Shown one piece after another: positions 26,283-34,073 of a DNA stretch of 64,000 bases; position 1 is the first letter of the stretch; each line of letters opens with the position of its first letter. Source of the DNA: Streptosporangium saharense (GTDB lineage Bacteria > Actinomycetota > Actinomycetes > Streptosporangiales > Streptosporangiaceae); contig NZ_JACHJP010000001.1 of NCBI RefSeq assembly GCF_014203715.1, positions 1,590,432 to 1,654,431 on the forward strand, written 5' to 3'. The translations under genes were made by a program, and so were the position numbers. The notes under the pieces were generated by a model. That model saw only the letters and a list, made by a program, of their open reading frames with translations. It ran no database searches and was not told the DNA's origin.

Positions 26283-26942
26283 ATGACGGTTGGCCTGCTC
26301 GGTGAGGTCCTCGGGGCGCCGCCCGTGCCCCGGGGGACGTGGGAGAAGGAGGCGCTGTACGTCTCCGCGGCGGGACTGCGGGGGCGGGAGGCGCCCGAGG
26401 CGCTGGCGGCGCGGGTGCGGGACCTGCCGGGGATCGCCGAGGTGCGGGTACGGCCCGGCGGATGGCTGGAGATCGTGGTCGCGGTCCCCGGTGAACTGCT
26501 GACCGAGATCGAGGCCGTGTCCCACCCCTGTCCCGGGGAGGGCCCGGGGTGGCCGGACTTCCCCAGGACGTGGCGGAACCCGGGGTTCGTGGTGAGGTAC
26601 GCCTGCGTCAGGGCGGCGGCCGTACAGCGCTGGGCGGGGGAGCTGGGGGTCGGCGGGCCGTTCAGGCCGGAGCTGCTCGACGGGCGGTGGGACAGGGCCG
26701 TGCTCAGGGTGCTCGCCGAGCTGTACGGCAGGCGTGGCAGCCGTGATCCGGGCTGGGCCGCCTACGCCGAGCAGCTCGCGTTGGCCTACCACGACGCCTT
26801 CGAGCACGCCCCCGCGCTGCCCATGGGGGACGAGGAGCCCTCGGCGTCGCACGCGGCCCGGGTTCGGCTGGCCTGGGCCGTACGGGAAGTGCTGGGTGAG
26901 GCACTGTCCGCGATAGGCGAGACAGTTCCCGACAGACTGTGA
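26283..26942 (+). CDS. ArgS-derived DALR-domain protein
   Basis: 219 residues that look like arginyl-tRNA synthetase with the catalytic core removed: an N-terminal ArgS additional-domain-like part (LGEVLGAPPVPRG, LPGIAEVRVRPGGWLEIVV) followed by a helical DALR anticodon-binding domain (FVVRYACVRAAAVQRWA to VREVLGEALSAIGETVPDRL). The HIGH and KMSKS signatures are absent, so it cannot aminoacylate. In many actinobacteria argS or a remnant of it precedes lysA-hom, and this fits that position. It may bind tRNA-Arg or be a relic; function is unknown. Confidence 0.85.
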   Translation: MTVGLLGEVLGAPPVPRGTWEKEALYVSAAGLRGREAPEALAARVRDLPGIAEVRVRPGGWLEIVVAVPGELLTEIEAVSHPCPGEGPGWPDFPRTWRNPGFVVRYACVRAAAVQRWAGELGVGGPFRPELLDGRWDRAVLRVLAELYGRRGSRDPGWAAYAEQLALAYHDAFEHAPALPMGDEEPSASHAARVRLAWAVREVLGEALSAIGETVPDRL

Positions 26943-26979
26943 TAAATCCGGTAGTTCAGGAAGACCATAAGGGGGACCG

Positions 26980-27819
26980 GTGGGCAGCGGATCGCCACGT
27001 CGGGGCATCGTCGGGTGGGTGCCGACGGTCCTCCTCGTCCTCGTGATCGTCGCCGGTGCCATCTACATCATCACCAACCTGGAAAAGTCAGACGAACCCA
27101 TGCGGGCGGCGGCGGCCGTGGCCGCGACCCCCACGGCTCCCAAGACGGCGACGCCGACCCAGCCCGCGTGGCTGAGGGTCTCCCACAAGTCCTACCGGGG
27201 GCTCGGTCCCGTGGACGCCCGGTGCGACCTGTCGGACACCTCGAACACCGAGCAGGGGCTGCGGGCCCTGGCGCTCTGCCTCGACCGCATGTGGACGGAG
27301 ACGCTGGCGAAGGTCGGGGTCACCTACGTCAAACCCGAGGTACGCCTGGTCCGCACCCCTGAGGAGGCTGCCTGCGCGTCGCTCTCCTTCGAGTGGGGCG
27401 GGCTCTACTGCTACGGGACGAACGTGGTCAACGTGATGATCGTCGACGGGGAGCCGCCGCCCTGGTTCGTGCTCGCGCACGAGTACGCCCACCACGCGCA
27501 GTTCGTCGGCGCGATCACCGACCGGTGGATGACGCGCCCTCTTGACGACGAGATCATGCGCCGCTCCGAACTGCAGGCGAGCTGTCTGGCCGCGGTGACG
27601 CTGCGCACCGTGCTGCCGGATGAGCTGGCACTCCAGCGGAGGGTGTTCAAGGCCTACGCCGGACTGAAACCGGAGCCCTCGAAGGCCGAGGAGATGGCGG
27701 CATACCTGCGCACGCACGGCTCATGGGCCCATACCATCGCCTGGGTGAATCGGGGGGAACGCAAGGGAACGGTGGCCTCCTGTGACACCTGGGGCGCCCC
27801 CGCCAGACAGGTGTCCTGA
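26980..27819 (+). CDS. membrane-anchored neutral zinc metallopeptidase-like protein
   Basis: 279 residues. One N-terminal membrane helix (about 12-32, [20 protein letters not shown]) is followed by an Ala/Thr/Pro linker and an extracellular domain with the zinc-protease motif HEYAHH (about residue 167) and a downstream R-R-S-E-L-Q-A helix that provides the third ligand, as in the YpfJ/neutral zinc metallopeptidase group. Cysteines C83, C98, C127, C138 and C265 may form disulfides. Start GTG. Substrate unknown. It is followed by a hairpin with T-run. Confidence 0.88.
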   Translation: MGSGSPRRGIVGWVPTVLLVLVIVAGAIYIITNLEKSDEPMRAAAAVAATPTAPKTATPTQPAWLRVSHKSYRGLGPVDARCDLSDTSNTEQGLRALALCLDRMWTETLAKVGVTYVKPEVRLVRTPEEAACASLSFEWGGLYCYGTNVVNVMIVDGEPPPWFVLAHEYAHHAQFVGAITDRWMTRPLDDEIMRRSELQASCLAAVTLRTVLPDELALQRRVFKAYAGLKPEPSKAEEMAAYLRTHGSWAHTIAWVNRGERKGTVASCDTWGAPARQVS

Positions 27820-27871
27820 CGGCGGGGCCGTCCGCAAACACAAAATTATCCAGCCAGATCCCCGGAAACCG

Positions 27872-27892
27872 CGAAAAACACACGGTTTTTCG
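27872..27892 (+). terminator. intrinsic terminator before lysA
   Basis: Stem CGAAAAAC / GTTTTTCG with a 5-base loop, in an AT-rich patch 53 bases after the metallopeptidase stop. The A/T-rich arms give a T5 run in the transcript. It separates the peptidase gene from lysA. Confidence 0.55.
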
Positions 27893-27959
27893 GATGATCA
27901 CGTCTCGGTACGTGGGCACGCGTCCCATGGGGATCACCGGGTCCGATAGCCTCGATAGG

Positions 27960-29342
27960 GTGAGTCGATTCGCCCATCCCGCCGGTGACCGGCACGCCGA
28001 AGTGCTGCCCGAGGACCGCCCTCCCCACGTCCCCTCCGACCTGAACACGCTCGACCCCACGATCTGGTCGCGAACGTCCGGCCGCGTCGACGGTTCGGTC
28101 ACGATCGGAGGCGCGGACGTCAGGGACCTGGTCGCACGGCACGGCAGCCCGCTCTACGTGGTGGACGAGGAGGACTTCCGTTCGCGGTGCCGCGACTACC
28201 GGGAGGCGTTCACCGGGGGCGAGGTCCACTACGCGGGCAAGGCGTTCCTGTGCCGCGAGGTCGCCCGCTGGATCATGGACGAGGGCCTCGGTCTCGACGT
28301 GTGCAGCGCCGGTGAGCTGGCCGTCGCGCTGAGCGTCGGTTTCCCGCCCGAGCGGATCACGATGCACGGCAACAACAAGTCCCTGGCCGAGCTGGAGAAG
28401 GCCGTCGAGGTCGGCGTCGGGCACATCGTGGCCGACTCCTTCGAGGAGATCGCCCGTCTCGGCTTCCTCGCCGACAAGCACGGCAGGCGTCCCCAGGTCA
28501 TGATCAGGGTGACCGTCGGTGTCGAGGCGCACACCCACGAGTTCATCGCGACCGCGCACGACGACCAGAAGTTCGGCTTCTCGCTGAGCAGCGGGGCCGC
28601 CGCCGAGGCGGCCAGGCGCATCCTCGCCCTGCCCCAGCTCGAACTGGTCGGCCTGCACTCCCACATCGGTTCCCAGATCACCGACACCGCCGGGTTCGAG
28701 GTGGCCGCGCGCCGCCTGGCCACACTCCTGGTGCAGATCAAGGAGGAGCACGGCGTCGTCCTGCCCGAGCTCGACCTCGGCGGCGGCTACGGCATCCCCT
28801 ACGTGGACGGCGACGTCGCGCCCGACGTCAAGGAGATCGCCGACAGCCTGCGGGAGATCGTGGCCAAGGTCGCCCGGTCCGCGGGGCTGCCGGTTCCCCG
28901 GCTGACCGTCGAGCCCGGCCGCGCCATCGCGGGCCGGGCGGGCGTGACGCTCTATGAGGTCGGCACGATCAAGGACGTCGAGGGGCTGCGGACCTACGTC
29001 AGCGTCGACGGCGGCATGAGCGACAACATCCGCACCGCGCTCTACGGCGCGGAGTACACCGCGCGGCTCGCCTCGCGTGAGAGTACGGCCCCGCCGATGC
29101 TCTCCCGCCTGGTCGGCAAGCACTGCGAGAGCGGTGACATGGTCGTGCGTGACCTGTGGCTGCCGGGAGACCTGGCCACCGGCGACCTGATCGCCGTCGC
29201 GGGTACCGGCGCCTACTGCCGCTCGCTCGCCAACAACTACAACTACCTCCCCAGGCCCGCCGTGGTCGCGGTCAAGGCAGGGGAGTCCCGCGTGATCGTC
29301 CGCCGCGAGACCGAGGACGACCTCCTGAGGGGACAAGCGTGA
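27960..29342 (+). CDS. lysA: diaminopimelate decarboxylase
   Basis: A 460-residue fold-III PLP enzyme that converts meso-diaminopimelate to lysine. PLP lysine K94 is in [10 protein letters not shown]. Other landmarks are [29 protein letters not shown] and the C-E-S-G-D cysteine element (KHCESGDMV), then [13 protein letters not shown]. The GTG start at 27960 is preferred over an upstream ATG because family members begin near here. It is the first gene of the lysA-hom pair, 34 bases before hom. Confidence 0.96.
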   Translation: MSRFAHPAGDRHAEVLPEDRPPHVPSDLNTLDPTIWSRTSGRVDGSVTIGGADVRDLVARHGSPLYVVDEEDFRSRCRDYREAFTGGEVHYAGKAFLCREVARWIMDEGLGLDVCSAGELAVALSVGFPPERITMHGNNKSLAELEKAVEVGVGHIVADSFEEIARLGFLADKHGRRPQVMIRVTVGVEAHTHEFIATAHDDQKFGFSLSSGAAAEAARRILALPQLELVGLHSHIGSQITDTAGFEVAARRLATLLVQIKEEHGVVLPELDLGGGYGIPYVDGDVAPDVKEIADSLREIVAKVARSAGLPVPRLTVEPGRAIAGRAGVTLYEVGTIKDVEGLRTYVSVDGGMSDNIRTALYGAEYTARLASRESTAPPMLSRLVGKHCESGDMVVRDLWLPGDLATGDLIAVAGTGAYCRSLANNYNYLPRPAVVAVKAGESRVIVRRETEDDLLRGQA

Positions 29343-29376
29343 AACGATCCGGAAACGAGATGAGGAGTGCGGCCGT

Positions 29377-30669
29377 ATGGCTCTGAAAGTTGCTCTCCTC
29401 GGATGCGGCGTCGTCGGTTCCCAGGTGATCCGGCTGATGCACGAGCAGGCCGACGACCTGGCGGCGCGTGTCGGGACGCCGCTTGAGGTGGCGGGCGTCG
29501 CCGTACGGCGCCTTGGTCGCAGGCGGGACACCGACATCGACCCCGCGCTGCTCACCACCGACGCCGAGGCCCTGGTCACCCGGGACGACGTGGACATCGT
29601 GATCGAGGTGATCGGCGGCATCGAACCGGCCAGGTCCCTCATCCTGGCCGCGATGAACAGCGGCAAGTCGGTCGTCTCGGCCAACAAGGCGCTCCTCGCG
29701 GAGGACGGCGCGACCATCCACGCCGCCGCCAGGGCCAACAACGCCGACCTGTACTACGAGGCGGCCGTGGCGGGCGCGATCCCGCTGATCAGGCCGCTGC
29801 GCGAGTCGCTCGCCGGTGACCACGTGCACCGGGTGCTGGGCATCGTCAACGGCACGACCAACTACATCCTCGACAAGATGGACTCCTCCGGCGCCTCCTT
29901 CTCCGACGCGCTTGAGGAGGCCCAGGTGCTCGGTTACGCCGAGGCCGACCCCACGGCCGACGTGGAGGGCTTCGACGCCGCGGCCAAGGCCGCCATCCTG
30001 GCCGGGATCGCCTTCCACAGCCGGGTGACGGCCGCCGACGTGCACCGCGAGGGCATCACCGAGATCACCGCCGCCGACGTGGCCAGTGCCAAGGCCATGG
30101 GTTACGTCATCAAGCTGCTGGCGATCTGCTCCCGCTCCGACGACGGACGCTCCTTCGGGGTCCGGGTGCACCCGGCCATGATCCCCAGGACGCACCCGCT
30201 GGCCGGGGTGCGCGAGGCCTACAACGCGGTCTTCGTCGAGGCGCGTTCGGCGGGGCAGTTGATGTTCTACGGCGCGGGCGCCGGTGGGGCTCCCACCGCG
30301 AGCGCGGTGCTCGGCGACCTCGTGGCCGTCGCGCGCAACCGCCTCGCCGGGACCCAGGGTCCCGAGGAGTCCACCTACGCCGACCTGGGCGCGCACCCGA
30401 TGGGTGAGACCGTCACGCGCTACCACGTCTCCTTGGACGTCGCCGACAAGCCGGGTGTTCTCGCCCGGGTCGCCGACATGTTCGCCAAGCAGGACGTCTC
30501 CATCCAGACCGTCCGGCAGGAGGGGCACGGCGACGACGCCCAGCTGGTCCTGGTGACCCACCGGGCCAGCGACGCCGCGCTCTCGGCGACCATCGAGGGA
30601 CTGCGGGAGATGGACATCGTCCGCGACGTGGTGAGTGTCATGCGCGTCGAGGGCGAGGACGCCTCCTGA
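29377..30669 (+). CDS. hom: homoserine dehydrogenase
   Basis: 430 residues: NAD(P)-binding domain (LLGCGVVGSQVI), catalytic domain with NGTTNYILDKM, E-A-D-P-T-A-D-V-E-G and D-A-A-A-K, and a C-terminal ACT domain (about 355-430, SLDVADKPGVLARVADMFAKQDVSIQTV) that mediates threonine feedback. It makes homoserine for threonine and methionine. It follows lysA closely. Unusually, thrC and thrB are not next but about 16 kb further right; a strong hairpin follows the stop. Confidence 0.97.
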   Translation: MALKVALLGCGVVGSQVIRLMHEQADDLAARVGTPLEVAGVAVRRLGRRRDTDIDPALLTTDAEALVTRDDVDIVIEVIGGIEPARSLILAAMNSGKSVVSANKALLAEDGATIHAAARANNADLYYEAAVAGAIPLIRPLRESLAGDHVHRVLGIVNGTTNYILDKMDSSGASFSDALEEAQVLGYAEADPTADVEGFDAAAKAAILAGIAFHSRVTAADVHREGITEITAADVASAKAMGYVIKLLAICSRSDDGRSFGVRVHPAMIPRTHPLAGVREAYNAVFVEARSAGQLMFYGAGAGGAPTASAVLGDLVAVARNRLAGTQGPEESTYADLGAHPMGETVTRYHVSLDVADKPGVLARVADMFAKQDVSIQTVRQEGHGDDAQLVLVTHRASDAALSATIEGLREMDIVRDVVSVMRVEGEDAS

Positions 30670-30681
30670 CGAGGCTCGTGA

Positions 30682-30710
30682 GCGCCCTTCCCACCTGATG
30701 GGAAGGGCGC
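30682..30710 (+). terminator. strong terminator after hom
   Basis: Perfect 11-bp stem GCGCCCTTCCC / GGGAAGGGCGC with a 7-base loop, 12 bases after the hom stop. It marks the left border of the accessory block that separates hom from thrC. Confidence 0.8.
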
Positions 30711-30729
30711 CGTCTCCAGAGAGGCACCC

Positions 30730-31494
30730 GTGGTGAGGACCGTTCGCCGACTGGGAACGTTGGCCGTCGCGCTCGTCATGCTGGCCGTGACGCCTCCCGC
30801 CCACGCAGGGAAGGTCAGGACCGTCGTCTCGCTGACCTTCGACGACGGGGACGCCACCCATGTCGCGGCCGCACGGCTGCTGGAGCGCAGGGGGATGCGG
30901 GGGACGTTCTACGTCAACTCCGCGACCGTCGGCCGCAAGGGCAAACTGACCCGTGAACAGGTCGTCGCACTGGCCAGGAAGGGTCACGAGGTCGGTGGCC
31001 ACACCCTGACCCACGTCCGGCTGGACGAGCTGACCCGGGACGGCCAGCGCAGGCAGATCTGCGACGACCGCAAAAGGCTGGTCTCCTGGGGGCTGCGGCC
31101 CGTCACCCTCGCCTATCCGTTCGGCGCGGTGGACGCCCGGGCGAAGGCGGTCGCGCGGGGGTGCGGCTACGACGCCGCCCGCACGGTCGGCGGCCTCAGG
31201 CAGTGGGGCTGTCCCGGCTGCCCGGCGACCGAGCCCCGGCGTCCCGAGGACAGGTACGGCATCCGCACCCCGGGATCCGTCCGCGAGGACACCACGCTGC
31301 GGCAGCTGAGACAGCGGGTTCTCGACGCCGAGCGGGCCGGTGGCGGGGTGCTGCCCCTGGTCCTCCACCGGGTCTGCGACGACTGCGGACTCTACTCGGT
31401 CTCACCGAAGGTCCTGGATGGCTTCCTGGCCTGGCTCGCGGCCCGTAAGGGTCGCGGCACGGTCGTCATGACGCTGCGGGACGCGATCGGCTGA
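30730..31494 (+). CDS. secreted polysaccharide deacetylase (NodB family)
   Basis: 254 residues. A signal peptide (about 1-26, ending PPAHA) leads into a NodB domain with the metal/catalytic motif TFDDGD (D38, D39) and the His pair in H91-T-L-T-H95. YPFGAVD and the histidine late in the domain (LVLHRVCDD) complete the active site. It probably removes N-acetyl groups from an extracellular glycan. Four cysteines near the C-terminal half may form disulfides. Start is GTG at 30730 or 30733. It is convergent with the ABC ATPase gene. Confidence 0.9.
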   Translation: MVRTVRRLGTLAVALVMLAVTPPAHAGKVRTVVSLTFDDGDATHVAAARLLERRGMRGTFYVNSATVGRKGKLTREQVVALARKGHEVGGHTLTHVRLDELTRDGQRRQICDDRKRLVSWGLRPVTLAYPFGAVDARAKAVARGCGYDAARTVGGLRQWGCPGCPATEPRRPEDRYGIRTPGSVREDTTLRQLRQRVLDAERAGGGVLPLVLHRVCDDCGLYSVSPKVLDGFLAWLAARKGRGTVVMTLRDAIG

Positions 31495-31504
31495 CCGTAC
31501 GGCC

Positions 31505-32386
31505 TCAGCCCGGGGTGGTGAGGGCGAGGAAGACGTCGTCGGGGTCGGGGGCGTGGACGGAGAGTCCGTCGACGGCGAGTAACTGGTGGTCGATCCGGGC
31601 GAGCAGGGCGCGCAGGGAGCCGACGCTGCCGTCGTTCGGGACCCGCAGCGTGAACGCCTCGTCGTCGCCGGGCACGCCTCCCAGCGCGCGGGCTGCCCAT
31701 TCGAGCTCCTCGGCGTCGGCGAAGCGCAGGTGGGCGTGGCCACCGGGGGTCAGACGCCCCAGCTCCTCGGGGGTTCCCTCGGCGACGATCCTGCCCTGGG
31801 ACAGCACCGCCACCCGGTCGGCGATCTCACCCGCGTCCCGCAGGTGCCGCGTCGTCAGGAAGACCGTGACGCCCTCGGCCGCGAGATCACGCAGGACCCG
31901 CCGTACGGCACGGCGGCCCCGTGGGTCGAGGCCACCGGTCGGCTCGTCGAGGAGGACGACCTCGGGGGCGCCGACCAGGGCCGTCGCGATGCCGAGCCTG
32001 CGCCGCATGCCGCCCGAGTAGGCCGCGACCGGCAGCTCCGCCGCCTCGGCCAGACCGAGCCGGTCGAGCAGGCCGGCCGCGTGCCGTACGGCTCGCTCCT
32101 GGTCGAGGCCGTGCCGCAGCGCGAGCAGGAGCAGGTTCTCCGCGCCGGTGCGTGAGTCGTCGAGAGGGGAATGGCGGCCCACGCGCTCCCCGGCGAACCG
32201 CACCCGGCCCTCGTCGGCGGCGAGCAGCCCGGACAGGATCCGGATCATCGTGGTCTTGCCCGAGCCCTCCGCGCCGAGCAGCGCGAAGACCGTCCCCCGG
32301 GGGATCTCCAGGGTGAGGCCGTCCAGGACGGTCCTGTCGCCGAACGACGCGCGCAGCCCGGACGCCGAGATCGCGAAGGTGTGCAT
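31505..32386 (-). CDS. ABC transporter ATP-binding protein (DrrA/CcmA-like), no adjacent permease
   Basis: 293 residues. Walker A is GAEGSGKTT (a Glu replaces the common Asn/Pro), signature YSGGMRRRLGIATAL, Walker B VVLLDEPTGGLDP, and a switch histidine in TTRHLRDAG. A C-terminal regulatory tail (about 215-293) follows, as in DrrA-type export ATPases. It is the last gene of the RHH regulator-DUF4097-ATPase operon. The permease normally found after such an ATPase is absent: the next gene is the convergent deacetylase 10 bases away. Confidence 0.93.
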   Translation of the reverse strand: MHTFAISASGLRASFGDRTVLDGLTLEIPRGTVFALLGAEGSGKTTMIRILSGLLAADEGRVRFAGERVGRHSPLDDSRTGAENLLLLALRHGLDQERAVRHAAGLLDRLGLAEAAELPVAAYSGGMRRRLGIATALVGAPEVVLLDEPTGGLDPRGRRAVRRVLRDLAAEGVTVFLTTRHLRDAGEIADRVAVLSQGRIVAEGTPEELGRLTPGGHAHLRFADAEELEWAARALGGVPGDDEAFTLRVPNDGSVGSLRALLARIDHQLLAVDGLSVHAPDPDDVFLALTTPG

Positions 32387-32417
32387 GCTGCCCCTCGTTT
32401 CGCTTCTTTCAGGGTTC

Positions 32418-33260
32418 TCACGATCGGTGGATCACGACGTCGCCGTAGTGGGTGCGGGCACGCACCTCGACGGTCTCGTCCGAGGGAGCGGGGCCGTCAA
32501 CGGCCTCCAGGGTGTTGCGGACGCTGCCGTAGGGCGTGCTCAGGTCGAGCCAGGCGGCGCTTCCCTCCCGGACGCCGATCTTCAGCTTGCCGTAGGAGGT
32601 CTCAAGGACGACGGAGCCGCGTACGGCCTCGCCGATGCGGATGTCCCCGGAGACCGTCCTGGCGTCCACGCTCGCCAGGGCGCGGCCCACGGTGATGTCG
32701 CCGTAGGCCGTGTTCAGCCGCAGGTCGCCGGTGACCTCGCCGATGGTGATGCCGCCGTTGGCGGTCCTGACCATCGCGGGGCCGTCGATCTCGCCGATCC
32801 TGATCTCGCCGTTCGCCGTGGTGACCTCGGTGCGCCCGACGGAGCGGATCACCGTGACGTCCCCGTCGGAGGTGTTCAGCCGCAGCTCACCGGTCTGGCC
32901 GAGCCAGATGTCGCCGGAGACCGTACGCAGAGAGGACTCGCCGAGCCGCCCCTCGCAGTGGAGGTCGGCCGTGGCGTTGACGTCGACGCGGGAGCCCTCC
33001 GGCAGGTCGATGGCGACCCTGACCGAGCCGTCCCAGCCCAGCAGCGAGCCGATCCTGCTCCTGGGGGCCTTGACCAGGAGCCTGCCCTGGGCGTACTCGA
33101 CCAGGGTCTGCTCCGCGGCCCGCGTGTCGGTGCCGTCGTGCTCGTCACCGGGCAGGACGTCCACGACCGTGTCGGTGCGCTCGGAGGCGTTGAGCCGGAT
33201 GTGGCCCGCCCCGATGTCGATGACGACGAAGATCGGTTCCGGGGTGTCGAAGGTGGGCAT
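32418..33260 (-). CDS. DUF4097 beta-helix-like repeat protein
   Basis: 280 residues made of short repeated beta strands with the DUF4097 rhythm (V-R-T-A-N-G-G-I-T-I-G-E, L-N-T-A-Y-G-D-I-T-V-G, A-R-T-V-S-G-D-I-R-I-G). No signal peptide or membrane helix is visible, so it is probably cytoplasmic. The family is common next to regulators and ABC genes in Actinobacteria but its role is not established. It is 26 bases downstream of the RHH regulator gene and 31 bases upstream of the ATPase gene, forming one operon. Confidence 0.9.
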   Translation of the reverse strand: MPTFDTPEPIFVVIDIGAGHIRLNASERTDTVVDVLPGDEHDGTDTRAAEQTLVEYAQGRLLVKAPRSRIGSLLGWDGSVRVAIDLPEGSRVDVNATADLHCEGRLGESSLRTVSGDIWLGQTGELRLNTSDGDVTVIRSVGRTEVTTANGEIRIGEIDGPAMVRTANGGITIGEVTGDLRLNTAYGDITVGRALASVDARTVSGDIRIGEAVRGSVVLETSYGKLKIGVREGSAAWLDLSTPYGSVRNTLEAVDGPAPSDETVEVRARTHYGDVVIHRS

Positions 33261-33286
33261 GGCGCTCTCTTCCTTGAGGTCGTCGG

Positions 33287-33793
33287 CTACCGAACCCAGC
33301 CGGTGTAGCGCCGCTCACCCCGCTGGGTGGCCCGGGGGGCCGAGGGGCGGGCGCCGGATTCGAGGGCGGCGGAGACGGCGCGGACCAGCCAGGCATTGAC
33401 CGACAGTCCCTCCCGGCCCGCGGCCTCCTCGATGCGTGGCTTGAGGTGCTCGGGGACCCGCAGTGACAGGCGCGTCGTGCCGCCGTCCTCCGTCTCCGGT
33501 GGGGCGCTCTTGGGCGCGGGCGCCCCGGTCTCCTCGAACGGCCTGGCCGTGGGGGGAGGCGTCACCACGAAGTCGGGGTCGCGCCTGCGCAGCCGTACCT
33601 CGACGGAGCCGGGAGCGAGGTCGCGGCTGATCTCGTCGGCGGCGGTGGACAGCGCTTCGAGCAGGACGAGCCGGACTGTCGACTCAAGGGAGGAGGTGAG
33701 CTGCCTGGCGGCGGTGCGCACCTCCTCACCGCCCGCCTCGGCGGCGACCGCGAGCTCACGGCGCAGATGATCGACGTAGGGCGCGAGATCCAT
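33287..33793 (-). CDS. HicB/RHH-type DNA-binding regulator
   Basis: 168 residues. The N-terminal 75 residues are helical; a Pro-rich linker leads to a C-terminal ribbon-helix-helix (about 107-146, TTRLSLRVPEHLKPRIEEAAGREGLSVNAWLVRAVSAAL), followed by a basic tail. It is annotated as HicB-like antitoxin in many genomes, but no HicA toxin gene is nearby, so a plain repressor role for the DUF4097/ABC operon is more likely. The ATG start overlaps three tandem 11-bp repeats that suit RHH binding. Confidence 0.85.
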   Translation of the reverse strand: MDLAPYVDHLRRELAVAAEAGGEEVRTAARQLTSSLESTVRLVLLEALSTAADEISRDLAPGSVEVRLRRRDPDFVVTPPPTARPFEETGAPAPKSAPPETEDGGTTRLSLRVPEHLKPRIEEAAGREGLSVNAWLVRAVSAALESGARPSAPRATQRGERRYTGWVR

Positions 33794-33822
33794 GACGCCA
33801 CTATGACGCCACGATGGCGCCA
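33790..33822 (-). promoter_or_regulatory. three tandem 11-bp repeats, RHH operator candidate
   Basis: Reading plus strand: CCATGACGCCA, CTATGACGCCA, CGATGGCGCCA, exactly 11 bases apart, immediately at and upstream of the RHH-gene start. One helical turn spacing is what ribbon-helix-helix repressors use. The transcript start must be very close, so translation may be leaderless. Confidence 0.6.
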
Positions 33823-33837
33823 TGGCAAGTCCGGGGT

Positions 33838-34073
33838 GGTGTCATCGTGATGCCGGGTGAGGAAACGGGGGCGTTGTCAAGAGGAAAGAGGGGGAAACGG
33901 AGGGGAAACGAGGTGGGTAAACGCCGGGGGAGACGGGGGGAAATATCCAGAAAAAGCGGGAGAAGCCCAGGGCGCCAAGGGGAAGCTGCAAGGGGAAACC
34001 AGGGGAAACTCGGGGAAGGCCGGAAACGAAGGGAAGCCCGGGGAAACGCCGGGGAAGGTGGGGGAAACGCCGG
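33838..34073 (+). repeat. purine-rich GGGGAAA repeat tract
   Basis: About 235 bases strongly biased to G and A on the plus strand, with seven GGGGAAA units plus variants (GGGGAAG, GTAAAC, GGAAAC). The motif CGCCGGGG/GGGGAAACGCC recurs near its right end. It contains no gene. It lies between the end of the glycosyltransferase operon and the RHH operator. It could be a decayed tandem repeat, a structured 3-prime region, or a recombination-prone site. Confidence 0.6.

Noticed and set aside
29272-31368. 698-codon minus-strand frame over hom
   Set aside because: Shadow frame; hom and the deacetylase on the plus strand are unambiguous and a terminator lies inside the frame.
33287-33793. HicAB toxin-antitoxin system
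   Set aside because: Only an RHH protein is present; no HicA-type double-stranded-RNA-binding toxin gene lies on either side.
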